In this document: positions 20,519 through 30,455 of the stretch, piece by piece
Layout: every line of letters begins with the position of its first letter
Position numbering within the stretch: position 1 is the stretch's first letter
From: Haplomitrium mnioides
Lineage: Eukaryota; Marchantiophyta; Haplomitriopsida; Calobryales
Length of the DNA stretch: 34,732 nt
Assembly: GCA_049999725.1 (NCBI GenBank)
Contig: JBNGIS010039205.1
Location: forward strand, 1 to 34,732
Direction of reading: 5' to 3'
Translations under genes and position numbers: made by a program
The notes under the pieces: model-generated
Told to the model about the DNA's origin: nothing
Database searches by the model: none
Seen by the model: the letters and a program-made list of their open reading frames with translations, nothing else

Positions 20519-20527
20519 CTCCCTATT
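20519..20527 (-). other. Polypurine tract of the copia element
   Basis: On the minus strand AATAGGGAG sits directly before the TG that starts the 3' LTR, where the plus-strand primer of reverse transcription is expected. It is short but correctly placed. Confidence 0.7.
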
Positions 20528-21010
20528 GGCTTATTCTTCTTCTAATAATCAGCCATACTAAGAACTATATGCTATGTAAGTCCAAATCTTATTCTATGTG
20601 TGGTCTCATTAAAACCCTCCCGCTTTCTTCTGAGGGAAAGAGTGCCACCACATAATTGATAGGCAATAATAAAGATATGATCATAGTATGTGGAGTGTTG
20701 TAAATGACAGAAATTTCAAAATGTCACGTTAGTGGTAAAGCTAATATGTGGTGTTATTGTGCGGTGTTGTTGCATCCTCATAGCTGTATCGTTGCGTTAT
20801 GTGTGCTTATATCTTGGAAATCTGTCTGAAAAAATGATGTTGGCCCCAAAAGCTGAGGAGTGAGTCAGCTAAAACTTCACCTGTCATTACATGTATAACA
20901 TTTCAGACATATTAGATAATGTTCAAAATAAGTGATTGAATATGCAATCCTTGATGTTCATGACTAAAGGTTACAGAGAGAAAAAAAATAAGCAATCATT
21001 GTTTGTTGTT

Positions 21011-21688
21011 TTACTGTAATTTAGATAGTCTTCGTAAACCAAGCCCTTGAGTATGTGCAATGTGTAGGGCAGGTGGAAGTGGTTTAGGGAAGATATCTGC
21101 TCTGTTATCCTTGCTTGCTATCCATTGGACATTTATTTTGTCACCGTGTTGCTCATGGGTGTAAAAGAATTTAGGGGCAATGTGCTTAATTTTGTCTCCC
21201 TTGATAAAACCTTGAGCAATTTGGTTGGCACATGGTCGATTGTCCTTGTATATTATTGTAGGGGACTGAAGTAGAGGTTGGCCCGTATTGATGTTGATAT
21301 GATCAATGAGTTGTCGGAGCCATATACATTCCCTATTAGCCTTATAGAGTGCTATGATTTCTGCATGGTTGGTCGAGGTAGTTGTAATTTTCTGTTTGGT
21401 GCTTTTCCATGAGATAGCAGTGCTTCCTTTAAGGAACACATATCTTGTTTGAGACTTTGCGTCATCAGGATCAGATAAATATCCAGCATCGTCATAACCG
21501 ATAATATCGTTTGTTGCATTTCTGGGGAAGAAGAGCCCCATGTCCTTTATACCTTTCAGGTATTTGAAAATGTGTTTGTGCCTATTCCAATGGCGAATGG
21601 TGGGCTGGGATTTGTGCCTTGCGAGCATGTTTACTGCAATAGATATATCAAGTCTAGTCTGATTTGCAAGGTACAAGAGAGCTCTCAT
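21011..21688 (-). pseudogene. Copia RNase H domain
   Basis: This is the longest undamaged reading in the element (about 225 codons). In order it has MRALLYLANQTRLDISIAVN (end of the RT connection), HWNRHKHIFKYLKGIKDMGL, IGYDDAGYLSDPDDAKSQTR, STKQKITTTSTNHAEIIAL, ECIWLRQL, KDNRPC and IKHIAPKFFYTHEQ, ending in ADIFPKPLP. These are the standard copia RNase H motifs; the acidic residues in YDDAG, NHAE and KDN are present. RNase H removes the RNA strand during reverse transcription. The domain itself looks readable, but upstream stops prevent a full polyprotein. Confidence 0.93.
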
Positions 21689-21699
21689 TGCTGAGAGAT

Positions 21700-22170
21700 A
21701 TGGTTTTTTTAATCCTAGAGTTGGTTCATGTTCCTTTCACTTTCTGAACATGTCCTTGGTTGGGTCCAAAGATCTCATTTCCATGGGAGTGCTCGTCGGA
21801 TGAGCATTATCCATATTGAATTGTTTGAGAATCTTGGTCGTATATGTGGGCTGGTGGATCATAATACCATCAGGCAAATGCTCAAACTGGATGTCGAGAT
21901 AGAGATCAGGTTCTCCAATGTCTCGCATTTCAAATATGTCCTTCATCTTGGCAATTGTGTTGACAACTAGAGTTTTTGTGCCAAAAATATTTATGTTGTC
22001 TACATAAAGTGCAACTACGACGTATTCAGAGCCGATATGTTTCATGAATAGGCATGGAGCAATGTCATCATTTGTAAAATTTAGTGCCGTCATCTCTTAT
22101 TTGAATCTCTGGTACCAATTTCTGCCACTCTTCTTAAGCTCATATATCGATTTCAGGACTTGAATTGCCA
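21700..22170 (-). pseudogene. Copia reverse transcriptase, palm/thumb half
   Basis: Minus-strand reading gives LKSIYELKKSGRNWYQRFK, an in-frame TAA at about 22096, then MTALNFTNDDIAPCLF, VVVALYVDNINIFGTK, EMRDIGEPDLYLDIQFEHLP, and HPTSTPMEMRSLDP near 21750-21800. The catalytic copia motif YVDD reads YVDN here, so one essential Asp is replaced by Asn. A frameshift lies near 21730 before RNase H. The block is ordinary in sequence but separated from the first half of the domain by a repeat insertion of about 0.7 kb. Confidence 0.92.
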
Positions 22171-22319
22171 TTTGTGTGCATGATTGATTGATTGGTGATC
22201 CAAATGCATTAATAGAATGCTTTGCCAACTTCACATTTTCATGTGGTATACTTTGATGGTGAGGGACAAAATGTCCGCTCTGTTGTTGCTCATGTAGCTT
22301 GTATGTATTTGGGACCAAA

Positions 22320-22559
22320 GGTCCTTTGCAGCTTTGTGTGCTCAACGAATGCGCTGGCTGGACTAAAGGTCCTTTGAAATGTTGCTTGCTTAGCGAGTAC
22401 GCTAGCTGGACTAAAAGTCCTTTGTAATGTTGCTTGCTCAGCGAGTGCGTTGGGTGGACTAAAGGTCCTTTGTAATGCTGCTTGCTCAACGCGTGTGTTG
22501 GCTGGACTAAAGGTCCTTTGTAATCAGTGTGCAACTTGCTTCCATCATTTGGCATTGTC
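22320..22559 (-). repeat. 48-nt (16-codon) tandem repeats inside the RT
   Basis: The landmark (A/G)GTCCTTTG recurs at 22320, 22368, 22416, 22464 and 22512, exactly 48 bp apart each time. On the minus strand the array reads as a repeated 16-residue unit such as KGPLVQPTHALSKQHY without stops. The period is a whole number of codons, so expansion preserved the frame. It sits between the two halves of the reverse transcriptase, where related elements have only a short linker. Confidence 0.93.
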
Positions 22560-22651
22560 GTTTCGACATGAGGACTAAAAGTCCTTTCTAGATTGGCAGA
22601 GGCCTTTTTCGAACAGAAGGTCCTTTCATTTATTGGCCATTGAGGACAAAA

Positions 22652-22985
22652 GGTCCTTTTCTCAAATTGAAGTCTTTGTGGACAAAAGGTCCATTCTGAA
22701 TCATTGTGCCTCTACGGATTAAAGGTCCATTTATATAGTGCACTTCATGAGGGACAAAGGTCCAACCTCAAAATTTAGACCTTGAGAGACAAAAGGTCCA
22801 ATCTCAATATGTGAGCCATGAGAGACAAAAGGTCTTATCTCAATATTTGGGCCATGAAAAACAAAATATCTAATCTCAGTATTTGGGTCATGAGAGACAA
22901 AAGGTCTAATCTCAGCATTTGGGCCATGAGAGAAAAAAGATCTAATCTCAGTGTTTGGGCCGCTTGGGACTAAAGGTCCATATGC
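22652..22985 (-). repeat. 36-nt (12-codon) tandem repeats inside the RT
   Basis: The landmark GGTC(C/T) recurs at 22652, 22688, 22724, 22759, 22795, 22831, 22867 (degenerate), 22903, 22939 (degenerate) and 22975. All steps are 36 bp except one of 35. On the minus strand the clean part reads as repeated 12-residue units like SHGPNTEIRPFV. The 35-bp step marks a frameshift. The unit core (AAAGGTCC) is shared with the adjoining 48-nt array, suggesting a common origin. Confidence 0.93.
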
Positions 22986-22999
22986 ATTGTGGTTGTTCT

Positions 23000-23300
23000 T
23001 CCCCTAAATGTGAAATTTCATTCTTGATATGAGTTCAGGGAGTGCCTTCATAAAAATCTGGGTGTCCATAGTACCATATAAGTAGGCACTGATTGTGTCC
23101 ATGATGTGCATGGTGAGATGGCGTTGAATAGAAAATGTTATCATGTATTTGTAATTTATAGTGTCTATGACAGGTGAGTATGTGAGGTCATAGTCACGTT
23201 CAGGAATCTAAGTATATCCTTTAGCCACTAATCTTGCATTATATCTTGTGATATCACCCTTCGTATTGTATTTGCGGACAAAAATAAATATATAATCTGT
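23000..23300 (-). pseudogene. Copia reverse transcriptase, fingers/palm half
   Basis: Minus-strand reading gives FVRKYNTKGDITRYNARLVA, then KGYT, stop (TAG at plus 23208-23210), PERDYDLTYSPVIDTI, then MHIMDTISAYLYGTMDTQIF and MKALPE. These match the start of the copia reverse transcriptase (KARLVAQG, Y...T+SPV and the D-TAYLYG region). The Asp of MHIMD, the first catalytic Asp position, is kept. Coding similarity stops at about 23020, where the repeat arrays begin. Confidence 0.9.
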
Positions 23301-23950
23301 CAGATGCATGTCTGGAAGTGCTAGCATAATAGATCCAAATACTTGTCATTGTATTAGAGAGTCAAGTTCCGAATTTATTTATTTTTCCCATTGGGGCCAA
23401 TTGATTCTTGATTGTGCTTCTCATATAGATAAAGGATCAGGAGTATCCTTGTCTATTGATTGTGATACAAAAAATGCAAATAAGTCATCCATAAATGGTC
23501 TAGGTTATGTCCTATATTTGACCAGTATGAGAATAATCAATTGCTATTTCATCGTTGTCTGTTGCAACGTGTAATGATGTCGGTGATGGTGGCTTATTCT
23601 TTGAGCCTTTAGGTCTGCCACGCTTTGCTCTAGGTTGTATTTTAGTGGCAAGTGCGTTGACTTTTTGAAGTCGTGCTAGTGCATTGGCAGCTTCAATATG
23701 TGATTTGGTGATGGTGGCTGTATTGTTAAATGTATCGGACATTTTGATTAATGTTTTCTGTAAATGGAGGAGTCGTCTGACTTTGGCATTGGAATGCCCG
23801 TTTTATTGATTGAAGTATAATGGCAAGTGTTGGTGCCATATTAAGTTGTCCTCCAGTTTGGGTTGTACATCTTTGTTCTCTTGTGTCAGATGTGGAAAGG
23901 ACTCTTCAAAGAATTGACAGTCTGCGAATCGAGACTTAAACACATCAGAG
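23301..23950 (-). pseudogene. Copia integrase-RT linker with AT-hook-like motif
   Basis: A 76-codon stretch (23512-23742) reads ITKSHIEAANALARLQ and then AKRGRPKGSKNKPPSP. The RGRPKGSKNK segment resembles an AT-hook and occurs at the same place in a large group of plant copia elements, so it is a lineage mark. Beyond it, DPLSIYEKHNQESIG-like sequence with several stops leads into the reverse transcriptase. Confidence 0.8.
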
Positions 23951-23952
23951 GT

Positions 23953-24780
23953 TCAAGGTTCAAGATATCGATTGATACAAGGAGATTTAAAACCGATGTA
24001 TATGCCTTTTTGGCGTTGTGGTCCCATCTTGGTTTGGTGTGGCCTTAAGATTGGGATAAGTTTGAGGCAACCAAATGTGCGTAGATGTGATATATTTGTT
24101 GGGATTCCCACAACAAGTTGATGTGGGGAATTCTGATTAAATGCAGATAGTCTATAATGCAATAGAGATGTTGTGTGGATGACTGCATGTCCCCAGGCAG
24201 TGGTGGGGAGATTTGAGCTTAGAAGTAATAGTCTTGCTATGAGTTGAATACCAGATTCTGCAATGCCATTTTGAAAGTGTACATGTGTAACTGTATACTA
24301 TATATCTATGCCGGTAGATGAGCAGAAATTGTCAAAAGTTTGTGAAGAGAATTCTTTGACATTGTCCACTCTCAGATTTCTGATTGGGTAATTAGGGAAC
24401 TGGGCTAAGAGTTTCAAGATTTGGGACAACAGCTTCGGGAAGACCATATTTTTAGTCGTAAGAAGAGATACTTTCGACCATTTGGATGATGCATCAATGA
24501 TGATGAGGAAGTATAGGAATGGTCCCAAAGGTGGATGGATAGGTCCATAGAGATTAGCGTGTCTTCTCTCGAGAAAGCAAGAAATCGTGATTGTTGTTTT
24601 GTCGTGAGAAGGTGTTGTTCTTAGTTTTCCTTGTGTGCATGCTAAGCATAGAGTATTCAATGGCAGTGGATGCATGTTCTGTGGTATGCTTTTGCTGTCA
24701 TTTTTGATGGGGTAGAACATGTCTAGGCCCGGATGCCTTAGACGACTGTGCCATGTGAGAGTTGTAGAGACCGGTTTTGT
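23953..24780 (-). pseudogene. Copia integrase
   Basis: In order on the minus strand come TWHSRLRHPGLDMF (the GAG-pre-integrase motif, about 24720-24760), LNTLCLACTQGK, RRHANLYGPIHPPLGPF, FLIIIDASSKWSKVSLL, NLRVDNVKEFSSQTFD, a stop near 24298, HFQNGIAES, and ISHLRTFGC to KMGPQRQKGIYIGFKSP. The catalytic triad is visible as D-D-E positions. The first, normally Asp in the HxD motif, reads Asn (HANLYGP); the second (VDN) and third (IAES) are kept. The enzyme is therefore inactive even without the stop. Confidence 0.93.
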
Positions 24781-24949
24781 GGAGACATGATATGAGCATA
24801 TTTTTGTAGTGTACAGTCCAGGTGGTGACAGTGAGAAAGATTCATGTATGTCAAAGCTTGTTGTTGTTGGGCTCAGGATATGGAGGACTTCAGTGTTCTA
24901 AAAAGATTCGGTTTGAATGTGAAAACCGTTTTGTCATATATCTTGGAAA

Positions 24950-25333
24950 CTAATGAGGTTTCTGGTTGCTGCAGGTGCATAAATTGCAGATTTGATATCT
25001 AGTCTTGTTTTTTTTTGGAAAGAGTATGGTTGCTGGACCATGTCCTTCTTCAATTTGAATGTGGCCGATAGTCGTTGTCATAGGCTTGGAAGAAGGTTTG
25101 ATCGATGAGAAGTATTTTCGATCTTGCAATATGGTGCGTGAAGATCCGCTATCTACAATGCAAGTTATCCCAGATTCGTTTTTCTGGTTTGGTCGATATG
25201 AGTGAGTCATGTGACTTTCAGGATGTAGATTGTATTGAGGGTATGCATCCATTTCTGCCAGTTCTAGTAAGTTGCCATGTACTTGGTAGTTGTGAGGTTT
25301 TATACTTTGTTGGTATAGTCGCGCTAGATGCAT
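24950..25333 (-). pseudogene. Copia protease
   Basis: Reading from 25333 downwards gives MHLARLYQQSIK (the segment that follows the gag zinc knuckle), then ITCIVDSGSSRTILQDRKYF, whose DSGS is the aspartic protease active site with the typical hydrophobic flanks. IGHIQIEEGHGPATI follows. Just upstream (about 25340-25390) GHTQLTCR is what is left of the CCHC zinc knuckle; the first two Cys are not readable. Stops follow after 24950. Confidence 0.87.
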
Positions 25334-25549
25334 TGAAACTCTGCAAGTGAGCTGGGTGTGGCCACGTGTGCCAGATCGATTGTAGGTTGTTTGAGGCTGG
25401 CGCGAATGAGAATGAGTTCGCTGGCCTCTATAAGATTGTCGACCACCTCTATTGTTCTATGTGCGCTGTGAAGCGCGTTTTGGTGTTGTCGGTGTGCAAC
25501 ATTCGTTATGTCAATCCCTGTTATTGGAGGTTAGAGGTTGATTGGTGGT

Positions 25550-26260
25550 CTAGCGGGAGGTGCTCCCCTTGAATCTGGAGTGTCCTCTTGATCTGCCTCG
25601 TGAGGGGTTTCTGTTTCTAGATCGGGGGTACATCCTAGTCACTGTAAAGTGTGATTCAGGGTTCTGTGAGGGAGCAACAAACATTGGTAGTCTTTTTTTT
25701 GCATTTTCCACGAGGAATAGTTGATGCTTTTTAGCTAGTAGCATGTATGCTATGAGTTCAAAGTATTGAGTGAATCGCATACTGCGATATTGTGATGCTT
25801 GAATGAGATTTTTCACAAGGAAAGTCGATAGAGTTTTCTCTATCTGTACTTCGTCGGTCACAGGGTGGCCACAGATTGCCAACTGTAAGATGATGCCAAA
25901 TAGTTTGTTGTTGTAATTACTATATACATATGGTTCTGAACTCGGAGGTTGATCCAATCGTATCTCACTGCAAGGAGAGATATGCTTGTCAACTGGTCAA
26001 TTTTGAGTTTCAGTTCTTCTCATAAGAGATGGGGACTGTGATAACTCAGGTATTGGAGTCTCAAGGGTTCCACCATGTGATGTCTAATCACTATGAGGGC
26101 TCTGGCTGCATTACATGGGGTAGTATTATCATCTATGTTGATGATTTCACAGATGCTCTTGGATGTCAGGTATGTCATTACGTCTAGTGACCATGACGAG
26201 TAGTTGGAGCCATCCAATCTTAGAGCCTGGAATTTTAAATATTCTACAGATGCTATTTGC
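25550..26260 (-). pseudogene. Copia gag (capsid)
   Basis: From about 26260 the minus strand reads EYLKFQALRLDGSNYSSWS and then LDVMTYLTSK, the standard start of copia gag. A stop lies near 26020. The second open block, from 25957, reads DQPPSSEPYVYSNYNNKLF, LAICGHPVTDEVQIEKTL, FELIAYMLLAKKHQLFLVEN and a basic Arg/Ser/Gly-rich end (SRGRSRGHSRFKGS) leading to the zinc knuckle. Gag packages the element's RNA. Confidence 0.87.
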
Positions 26261-26299
26261 AGGTCTGTGCTATGTTTTGTTGAGAATACCTATGAATGA

Positions 26300-28232
26300 G
26301 AAAGATGAACCAGAGTCTTCGGCGAATACAACTGTTGGGTCAAGGCTGCGTTTGTTTGTACTTAGTACAGGGTGGTGTTTGATCTGAGTTTAAGTTGATC
26401 ATAGACCCATATACCTATTTTTGTTTTCTGCTTTAAGCGAAAATTTTTAAAAAGAAAACTGAAATGAAAACATGAAAGAATTGACTAGCTGCGAGTCGAT
26501 CAGTATGTACACCGAGAAATGAAATAAGAAATTGATGTTGCTAGGGGGTGAAGAAACTGCCTTGTATAAGCATGTATCTATTGCTTCTGATATACCGGTA
26601 GCTTGTCCTCTCTGAGCTTCCTTGTATGTACTCCCAGAGCTAAAGTAGAGCCTAGTCCCCGATTGTTTTGGTGCCACTCTGCAATGCTGATTCTATGAAG
26701 AAGGGAAAAGTAACAGTTGCAGGCCAGGCCAGATAGCAGTTGAGCTTATGGAGGTGACAAGGGTCAGCATTTCTTGTTAGTATGATTTGCTTGTAATCTC
26801 TGTCAGAAGTATATAGAATCAATGAGTATGTCCCTTGTAAGGGATAGATTTGTTCATAGAACAGAAAAGAATCAACCAAAGGTAATCAAAAGATGGGTTG
26901 AGAAAGTTGAACAACAAAGTTTTGGAGAAGAAAGTGAAAGAGCTGGAAGTAGTAAGATGCAGTGTTGCTCTTTTGTGGAATGTCGATATAGCTTCTGTGT
27001 GGTCGTCTGTGTAAAGGTGTCTTCCACCAAAGATGTCTGTGACGAGGTCTTCGTTGCTACATAAACCAGTGAGTTGAACTTGTGTACAGGTGTGATTAAC
27101 CTGTGCCTTGTCTCTTCCTACTTAAAGAGTGCTCTGGAACAGTAGAGAACCAAGCCAGTAACAAGGTAATACAAGAAATTGAGAAGGAAATAACAATAGA
27201 GGTTCGTATACATTGGTGTCAAAGGAGAACAGGTGGACAAACAAGTGTTGTCTCTTGTGCTAGACGGTTCCGAGAAAAGAAAATGGAGAAGACAAGAATC
27301 TCATGTAGAACCACGTATTGAAATGGTGAAGAGAGATAACAATGGTTCGTGAGTATAGATGTCAGTGTAGAAATGTAGCACTGGAAAAAAAACGAAAATG
27401 GAGAGTTGGACTTGATATTTGTTGCTGTCTAAGAGACAACTTCAGCTTGTCATAGGCGAGGAACAAAGACAAACAAGCAATGAGGATACAATGCAGGTCG
27501 GCCTCGGATGCGCACAGAGTGTTGTGGTGCTTTGCTGAAGTCGATGGGTCAAGAAAAGAACTAGCCAATGTAGCTCAGATGTCATCAGCCAGAGGTAAAC
27601 AATAGAAGGAAAAAATCACCCAAGAGGTCGCATGAGAGAGCGATGTCATCAAGTAGAGATCAAGAAAAGAAGTTCTCCAGCCAAGCAGTCGCGAAATGTC
27701 ATGCAAATGGTCATGAAGTCGCAGAGCAAAAGAGCTAGTATGTCACCAAGCACAAGAAGGTAAGAAGTTTTCTGAGCACGGAATGCGACATTGTCTGGAA
27801 GAATGGAGCGTCGTCAAGCCAAAGAGCGAAGGTGCATCAAGCAAGTGAGCAAGAATCACCATGCAAAGCGTCGAGCAGCGGCGGCTTCGCAGGTGAGCGA
27901 GAGGAGCAATGTTGAGCAGCGGCGAGTGAGCTAGGGTCACGAAGAGTGAGCACACCCTAGTTCGTACAGAGAGGTTTCAAAAAAGAAAAAAGAAATGGAG
28001 AAGGAGCAAGATATAGATGCTCAAGAAAGAAAAGAAAAATCTTGTTAGAAAAGTAGCGAAGTAGAAAAAAAAATGTTCGCGAGAGCAAACAAGTGGGAGA
28101 AAAAAAATCCAATGTAGAGGTAGACCAGAGTGTGCGGGTGTGAATACACAGATGGCAAGTATGTTGGAGTTGTTTATGATGTTGGTGCAGCGTGAGCGCA
28201 TATGAGAGAAAAAACTTGTAGAGTCTTTTTAA
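26300..28232 (-). other. Long copia leader, no gene recognised
   Basis: About 1.9 kb lies between the primer site and gag, longer than usual for a copia leader. Open stretches on either strand (26447-26879, 27362-27568 and 27743-27955 on minus; 26822-27321 on plus) match no family I know. It may contain a secondary insertion or a captured sequence; I found no clear ends of one. Confidence 0.5.
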
Positions 28233-28242
28233 GCTGATAACG
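28233..28242 (-). other. Copia primer binding site
   Basis: On the minus strand CGTTATCAGC begins directly after the ...ATAACA end of the 5' LTR. From memory, many plant copia elements have CGTTATCAGC in this place instead of TGGTATCAGAGC. Confidence 0.7.
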
Positions 28243-28352
28243 TGTTATTGCATGAGCACTGCACGCATACACATGGGAGTCTCCAAGATGAATGAGTAGA
28301 ATGATAAGGTCGAGACTACTTACATAGGGTATATATATATATCATTATAGCA
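28243..28352 (-). repeat. Copia 5' LTR (110 bp)
   Basis: It aligns with 20409-20518 without gaps over all 110 bp, with about 15 substitutions, most of them C/T or G/A. Confidence 0.93.
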
Positions 28353-28357
28353 ATAAT
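28353..28357. repeat. Target-site duplication, right copy (ATAAT)
   Basis: It is identical to 20404-20408 on the other side of the copia element. Confidence 0.9.
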
Positions 28358-29972
28358 ATAATATTTTATTATTCATTCGAGCAAACACACAACAAACAGG
28401 GTGAAGAGTTGACGAATTTGAAGTTTTCAGCACATGATCACTCTTAATTTTCAAATTTCTACATTTGAATTGAGGCACTGGTGGATTCGCCAGAGGATTA
28501 CGAACATTTATATGCAAAAAATTTCAAGAAATTTTTCCAGAATCAGTTGAGAAAATCAAATTCATCCAGCTAAAGGCGACCTTGTGTTTTTCATCAGATT
28601 GAATTGATTCCACAGCGAGGCATTGTCTATTCAATTTCAACAAGAACGTAATCGAATGTAGTGGATTTATCGACATACATGAGTAGAAAACAAAGCTGAT
28701 TGAGGACTTATGTTGTTGAAGACTTGAGCATGCATCGAATCAGATTTTGAAGCAGACCAAACAACGTTTCTTGTGAGAAGATTGTTCTAGTCGACAAAGC
28801 AATTTTGCAAATCACATTGACTAATATTCATAAAGGATTGATCAAATTTGATGAACTCCTCATCAAATCTCATAGATTGAAGCGATTTGTGAAGAAATTT
28901 TCAGCGAACAAGCTTGAAGGTTGGAAAGGCAAAAGATTGCGGTTTCAGTATTGATTGAAGCTCAAAAGTGAAAGTTCGACAAGATTTCATTGAAGTTTCT
29001 CGAAAGTTTGAAATCTCATATGTTGAATCAATGATACATCATTGTTTCAATGAAAGTTTGACAGTTACTGTAGGACACGTTCGAGTATTTTGAAAGTTCG
29101 AAACCTCGGCACTTCATATTGGGGCAAAAACAATATAATATGACTATTTCGACAATTTTCTTTTCAAGTTGTTTTGAAAGTTTGAAAATTTTTTCTCGGT
29201 TAAGCTCGAAAGTTTGAAAGGTTTTTCATCAAGACATATCGGTGATATATCCCTATTTCAGAGAAAATATTCATATTTTATTGCAAGTTCAAAGTGCTAA
29301 TTCAATATTTTTTGAAAGTTCGAAAGAAGGAGGAACTAGCAAAGTTGAAACAACGATGAATCATTATTTTAGGAATTTGCAAGGAAAGAAAAAAGAAAAA
29401 AATATAAAATTGTTCTAAGCTCGAAGGGGAAGCTGCCTCTAGTTTTTCAACCAATCCTTGAATGCCACATGTTACTACTATTTAAGGGACTCGTTCAACC
29501 CCACTCCTAGATATGACCATTGTTGAAGAAGACCTCGAGTGACCGACATATATACATCTAACGTTTTTTCTCAGTTCACTTATGGGACAAAGTGAAGGTC
29601 CAAAGTGAAGCGACCAAAGTATTGGATACTAGACCTATTTTCTAAAGCAGGAGATTCAATCCCGAATCTATTAAATCAATCGGACCTACGGGATGAATGC
29701 CGAACGTGCACTAAGTCCATACCGAAGCATAGAATAGCTCCCAAACCGGATTTGAGCACCAAACCTAAAATTTCTTCAACTCAAGTGCAGCGTTTCTTCA
29801 ATTGATTTGTTTGCACGTTTTTTGAATTCATTTCATCATCTGAAGACACAGATTTGATCGCCTGCTCCAGACGATTCTTTCAAGAGTGATTTCACTCTAT
29901 ACGGTTGAAAAATAAAGGTAAACAGAGAGCTATACCCTCTGCCATTTACATCTCACTACTTATAACAATACA
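28358..29972 (+). repeat. Probable LTR of another retrotransposon
   Basis: No coding sequence is seen, but the stretch has the layout of an LTR on the plus strand. A repeated motif near TTTGAAAGTTCGAAA occurs at about 28969, 29001, 29051, 29091, 29173, 29205 and 29311. A TATA-like CTATTTAAG lies at 29478-29486 and a polyadenylation signal AATAAA at 29911-29916. The end, ...AACAATACA at 29972, is followed four bases later by a primer-site-like sequence. The start is not defined and no partner LTR lies in the window. Confidence 0.45.
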
Positions 29973-29976
29973 ATTA

Positions 29977-29987
29977 TGTTATCAGAG
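29977..29987 (+). other. Possible primer binding site (tRNA-Met type)
   Basis: TGTTATCAGAG differs from the canonical TGGTATCAGAG at one base and lies just after a CA-ended LTR-like stretch. Confidence 0.5.
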
Positions 29988-30455
29988 TGATGTTTTACAA
30001 TAAAAAATGATCATTTTTCATTAAGTGAAGCTAGACAGTTGGAGAATCATCAAGATTTACATAATGAACAACTGCTACTTTGAACCAAGAACCGCTACTG
30101 AGCTCTTGTTTCACTTGGTAGTCGCAAACACCAATTTTTGTGATTTGATATTGAAAAATATCAATTTTACGTTTGTGAATTTTTTTTTGCAAAAAATTCA
30201 AATTTCAGATATAAAAATAGCAAATTTTACGTTGAGATTACATTTTTAAAATTTTCCTTTTAATAAACACCCTACAAAACAAGCATTTTTAATTACTAAA
30301 TATTTATTTCAAACATCACAATGTTGTAAATACACTAAATTCATCAAAAAATTAAATAAAACACATATGCTTTTATGAAAATTTTTAATATCCAAATTTG
30401 GATATCTCCGCATGTAGGACTTTCAATCAAACTCTAATCATCATAGTTGCTAAAG
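29988..30455. other. AT-rich spacer, no gene recognised
   Basis: Very AT-rich, with only a short open stretch at 30025-30249 that matches nothing I know. It ends with a perfect 18-bp palindrome at 30388-30405 (ATATCCAAATTTGGATAT), 51 bp before the satellite array. Confidence 0.5.

Larger units (their letters stand above)
20409..28352 (-). mobile_element. Complete but inactive Ty1/copia retrotransposon, 7944 bp
   Basis: The element lies on the minus strand, with its 5' LTR at 28243-28352 and its 3' LTR at 20409-20518. Both LTRs are 110 bp, begin and end TG...CA and differ at about 15 positions (about 86% identical), so the insertion is old. A 5-bp target duplication, ATAAT, flanks it at 20404-20408 and 28353-28357, which fixes both ends to the base. 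Inside, in order, are gag, protease, integrase, reverse transcriptase and RNase H, the copia order (integrase before RT). Stops, frameshifts and lost catalytic residues make it inactive. A leader of nearly 2 kb separates the 5' LTR from gag. Two arrays of codon-length repeats split the reverse transcriptase. Confidence 0.95.

Noticed and set aside
29605-29805. Plus-strand open stretch of 66 codons as a gene
   Set aside because: It lies between the TATA-like and polyadenylation signals of the LTR-like stretch and has no family match.
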